From Fidelibacterota bacterium (GTDB taxonomy: Bacteria > Fidelibacterota > Marinisomatia > SCGC-AAA003-L08 > JACNLC01): a stretch of DNA of 45,027 nt. This document shows positions 42,878 to 45,027 of the stretch, in pieces; within the stretch, counting starts at the first letter, position 1, and the number at the start of each line of letters is the position of its first letter. A model generated the notes under the pieces. That model was not told the DNA's origin and ran no database searches. It worked only from the letters and a program-made list of their open reading frames with translations. The stretch covers positions 136,749-181,775 of the forward strand of contig JABHXA010000005.1 in NCBI GenBank assembly GCA_018657495.1, written 5' to 3'. The position numbers and the translations under genes were made by a program.

Positions 42878-45027
42878 CTATATATTTAGCAAATAGTTCA
42901 GTTTCAACAGAAACACATTGTCTCCGGATTGATCAAATAAATCCTCTACATCATTACTAAAATCGAATTTTACATCTTCATCTTTTGAATGAGTATATCC
43001 ATCTGACCAGACAAAAAACAAACTTGATCCTGTCTGAAATTCCCAGCGGATGACAAGATTTGTCCGAAATTCTTTATAATTGAAATCAGTCCATATTCCA
43101 TCCTCAAAAGTATAATATTCTGATTGATCATTATAAATATCCAGGACATCATTACCGTTGACATCTATATCTGTTACGGCATTTTCCAGTTCACTGAATC
43201 TTTCATTAAATGATGCGGCACGAACCTGATCTGTTTCTCTGAAATTTTTGTATTCCCCGGCAGTAAATAAGGCCTGACCATAAAATTGGATGGATAAATT
43301 TGTGGTGACGGTATAATCCGCCCTCATTTCCATGGATAGTGTTTTTCGATCCAAATCTGAAAAAATGTAATGGTCATTAAAATTTGAATCTGCTCCAACG
43401 CCGCGCCACGCCCAGGTATCTGAGAATTTGCTATATTCGGTTTCAACTGATAATTGCAGGTTGTCAAATGCCCTGTAAGAAATCTCCGGTCCAAAGCTAT
43501 ATGATTCTACATCATCATCATTTCTGAATATGTTTCCAAACAGACCAATAGAAACGGTTTTTCTAAAATCTGAATTGATGTTAAGCCAGACATTTGTATT
43601 TGCCGGTTTATAAATTGCCGGACCGCCTCTAAGTTCTGAAACACTCAATCCGGAAGCATTGATTCCAATACCACCGCCAGTTCTCCAGTTATTAAGAAAT
43701 GTCCCATGGGCGTTGACATTTCCACCTTTGCTATACACATCAAATTCTGAATTTCCATCAACCCACTGATTAAAATTTATCTGATAATCTCTGAAAATTT
43801 TGCCTTCATCCCATCCTTTAATAGAAAACCAAGTAAACTGCATAAAAGTATCGGATTTTCTACCAAATCCTAGATCATTTACTTCAAACCCGGGGCTCGT
43901 TCTAAATAATCCAACAGCACCACGAAAATGTCCGCTGCTTTTTCCACCAACAAGTTTTAATGAATTTCCTGATAAAGACGTGGCTGACTCATCGACAGTT
44001 AAATGATCAGCATCGGGTCGTTGATAATATCTGGTAGAGCTGGTCTGAGTATCATAAATGGCTTCGATTGAGCCTTCTACCCGACTAAAGGATAGTGCCG
44101 ACTGAATATAATAATTTCTATCAAAAAACTCATGAGTCAGATCGACGCCGCCAGTATAGGCATTTTCATGCAGCCAATCCATCCCGGTATTTTTCAAATC
44201 CCTTCTAGTGGCTGTGAAGATACCACCAATTACTGTTTGTCCATCACGTAAATCCTGCTGTACTCTTGATAAAAAGAAATTTGTTTTTGGTTCGACAATC
44301 ATTGAGTTTTTTGTTCCATCTTCAAAATATTCAATTGCTTCTTCTTCATCAGTAATTGCATTTAACAGTCCGATGGAAAGTCCGCCAGGTGTTTTACCTG
44401 TCAATTTTAGAGCAGTTACAATATCTACAAAATCTGGATTTTTAACTGAAACAATCGGATTATCACCAGAATCATCAGTATCCACTGCATCGTGAGGGGT
44501 ACGGCCAATCCTCCTGGAGTAGAACAATGTGTTGTTGCTATTGTCACCATCGCCAAATCCCATACTAAATTTGAGGATATTACCACCTTCCATAAAAAAT
44601 GGCCGTTTTTCGGAAAAGAAAGATTCAAACTCGGTTAAATTATATTCACCTGGGTCTGCTTCTACCTGGCCAAAATCAGGATTTACTGTGCCATTCAAAG
44701 TGAGACCGTTTTTAAAACTATATTTAAAATCCACACCCATATTTGCTGAATTGTCATAATCATCAGGATGTACTGAAGAAACCAAATCGTCATTTATATG
44801 ACTTTTCCCCACGACATATGGGACCACATATAATGGTTTCCCGGCTTTAATATTTTTTAGTCCTTTCAGGGTACCGTAGTGGGAAACAAAACCGGTTTCA
44901 TCTTTAGACCAATAATTCCAAACTGAGTATTCATTGTTATTCCTGGGATATGGACTTCCTACAAAAAACTGGACACTCAAAGAAGTCATGCTGCTTTTTT
45001 GTTTAGTTGATTTCTGTATTTCATGAG
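42878..45027 (-). CDS. DUF5916 outer-membrane beta-barrel protein (5' end outside the window)
   Basis: At least 716 residues. The frame stays open from the ATG at 44989 through the right edge (45027), so the start lies outside; the ATG at 44989 is internal. The conserved DUF5916 block is 'GTVNPDFGQVEADPGEYNLT' followed by 'EKRPFFMEGGNILKFSMG' and 'FYSRRIGRTP'. The remaining ~500 residues alternate polar and aromatic residues ('YYIQSALSFSRVEGS', 'FRTNLVIRWEFQTGSSLFFV') and end in 'VFLLKLNYLLNI', the aromatic-ended final strand of an outer-membrane barrel. Family members usually have an N-terminal carbohydrate-binding-like domain, here outside the window. Role and substrate unknown. It converges on the methyltransferase gene. 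Confidence 0.88.
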   Translation of the reverse strand, partial: HEIQKSTKQKSSMTSLSVQFFVGSPYPRNNNEYSVWNYWSKDETGFVSHYGTLKGLKNIKAGKPLYVVPYVVGKSHINDDLVSSVHPDDYDNSANMGVDFKYSFKNGLTLNGTVNPDFGQVEADPGEYNLTEFESFFSEKRPFFMEGGNILKFSMGFGDGDNSNNTLFYSRRIGRTPHDAVDTDDSGDNPIVSVKNPDFVDIVTALKLTGKTPGGLSIGLLNAITDEEEAIEYFEDGTKNSMIVEPKTNFFLSRVQQDLRDGQTVIGGIFTATRRDLKNTGMDWLHENAYTGGVDLTHEFFDRNYYIQSALSFSRVEGSIEAIYDTQTSSTRYYQRPDADHLTVDESATSLSGNSLKLVGGKSSGHFRGAVGLFRTSPGFEVNDLGFGRKSDTFMQFTWFSIKGWDEGKIFRDYQINFNQWVDGNSEFDVYSKGGNVNAHGTFLNNWRTGGGIGINASGLSVSELRGGPAIYKPANTNVWLNINSDFRKTVSIGLFGNIFRNDDDVESYSFGPEISYRAFDNLQLSVETEYSKFSDTWAWRGVGADSNFNDHYIFSDLDRKTLSMEMRADYTVTTNLSIQFYGQALFTAGEYKNFRETDQVRAASFNERFSELENAVTDIDVNGNDVLDIYNDQSEYYTFEDGIWTDFNYKEFRTNLVIRWEFQTGSSLFFVWSDGYTHSKDEDVKFDFSNDVEDLFDQSGDNVFLLKLNYLLNI

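Overview
The window is an AT-rich stretch of a bacterial chromosome, densely packed with genes and with no rRNA or tRNA gene that I could see. The best guess at origin is a marine member of the FCB superphylum, most like Neomarinimicrobiota (SAR406). This rests on a giant secreted protein with a type IX-like 'YPNPFN' C-terminal sorting domain, several secreted proteins with dockerin-like 'GDINQDG..DVLDIV' tails, a DUF5916 outer-membrane protein, a GdhA and a short archaeal-type prolyl-tRNA synthetase. Taxonomy is an inference from protein style, not a database match.

Left part (1-9.1 kb, all +): the tail of shikimate kinase, a NYN/LOTUS RNA-binding or nuclease protein, aroB, aroQ and a small membrane protein form a shikimate-pathway cluster. 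A structured leader (candidate Moco-type riboswitch) then precedes a compact molybdenum-cofactor operon: moaA, a moaC-mogA fusion, a TSUP-family membrane transporter, moeA, moaD and moaE. A radical SAM protein of unknown function with a CX4CX2C cluster motif follows 7 bases after moaE.

9.1-18.2 kb: an M20 amidohydrolase, a methylthioadenosine/methylthioinosine phosphorylase and an overlapping MTA/SAH deaminase point to purine-thioether salvage by the deamination route. Next come a GNAT-like/GyrI-like pair on the minus strand, a membrane HD-GYP-like protein that has lost the GYP motif, and an Rrf2 Fe-S regulator with a hemerythrin gene, divergent from a DoxX gene. A metallo-beta-lactamase-fold hydrolase with an unannotatable membrane-anchor start and an overlapping alkyladenine glycosylase close the region.

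18.4-29 kb: a 1394-residue secreted protein with a Notch-like Cys module, dockerin repeats and a sorting domain, followed by a partner dockerin protein. A strong bidirectional hairpin terminator separates them from gdhA (minus strand). A ZIP metal transporter, a MATE exporter and a secreted esterase with a dockerin tail follow.

29-36.3 kb (minus strand): YjbQ, rhomboid protease, alpha/beta hydrolase, recO and proS. A REP-associated tyrosine transposase (RAYT) is then bracketed by four copies of a two-hairpin palindromic repeat, two on each side: a compact REP/RAYT island and the clearest mobile-type signal in the window. Threonine aldolase and a thioredoxin-like protein follow.

36.6-45 kb: a YtcJ-type amidohydrolase, an orphan PTS EIIA protein translationally coupled to hisS, thiI, xth and a SpoU-type rRNA/tRNA methyltransferase, all on +, converge on a DUF5916 outer-membrane protein (minus) that runs off the right edge. 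I saw no CRISPR array, prophage or restriction system. The items most worth a second look are the REP/RAYT island, the Moco operon with its leader and embedded TSUP gene, the CX4CX2C radical SAM protein, the putative methylthioinosine route, and the Notch-like/dockerin secreted pair.
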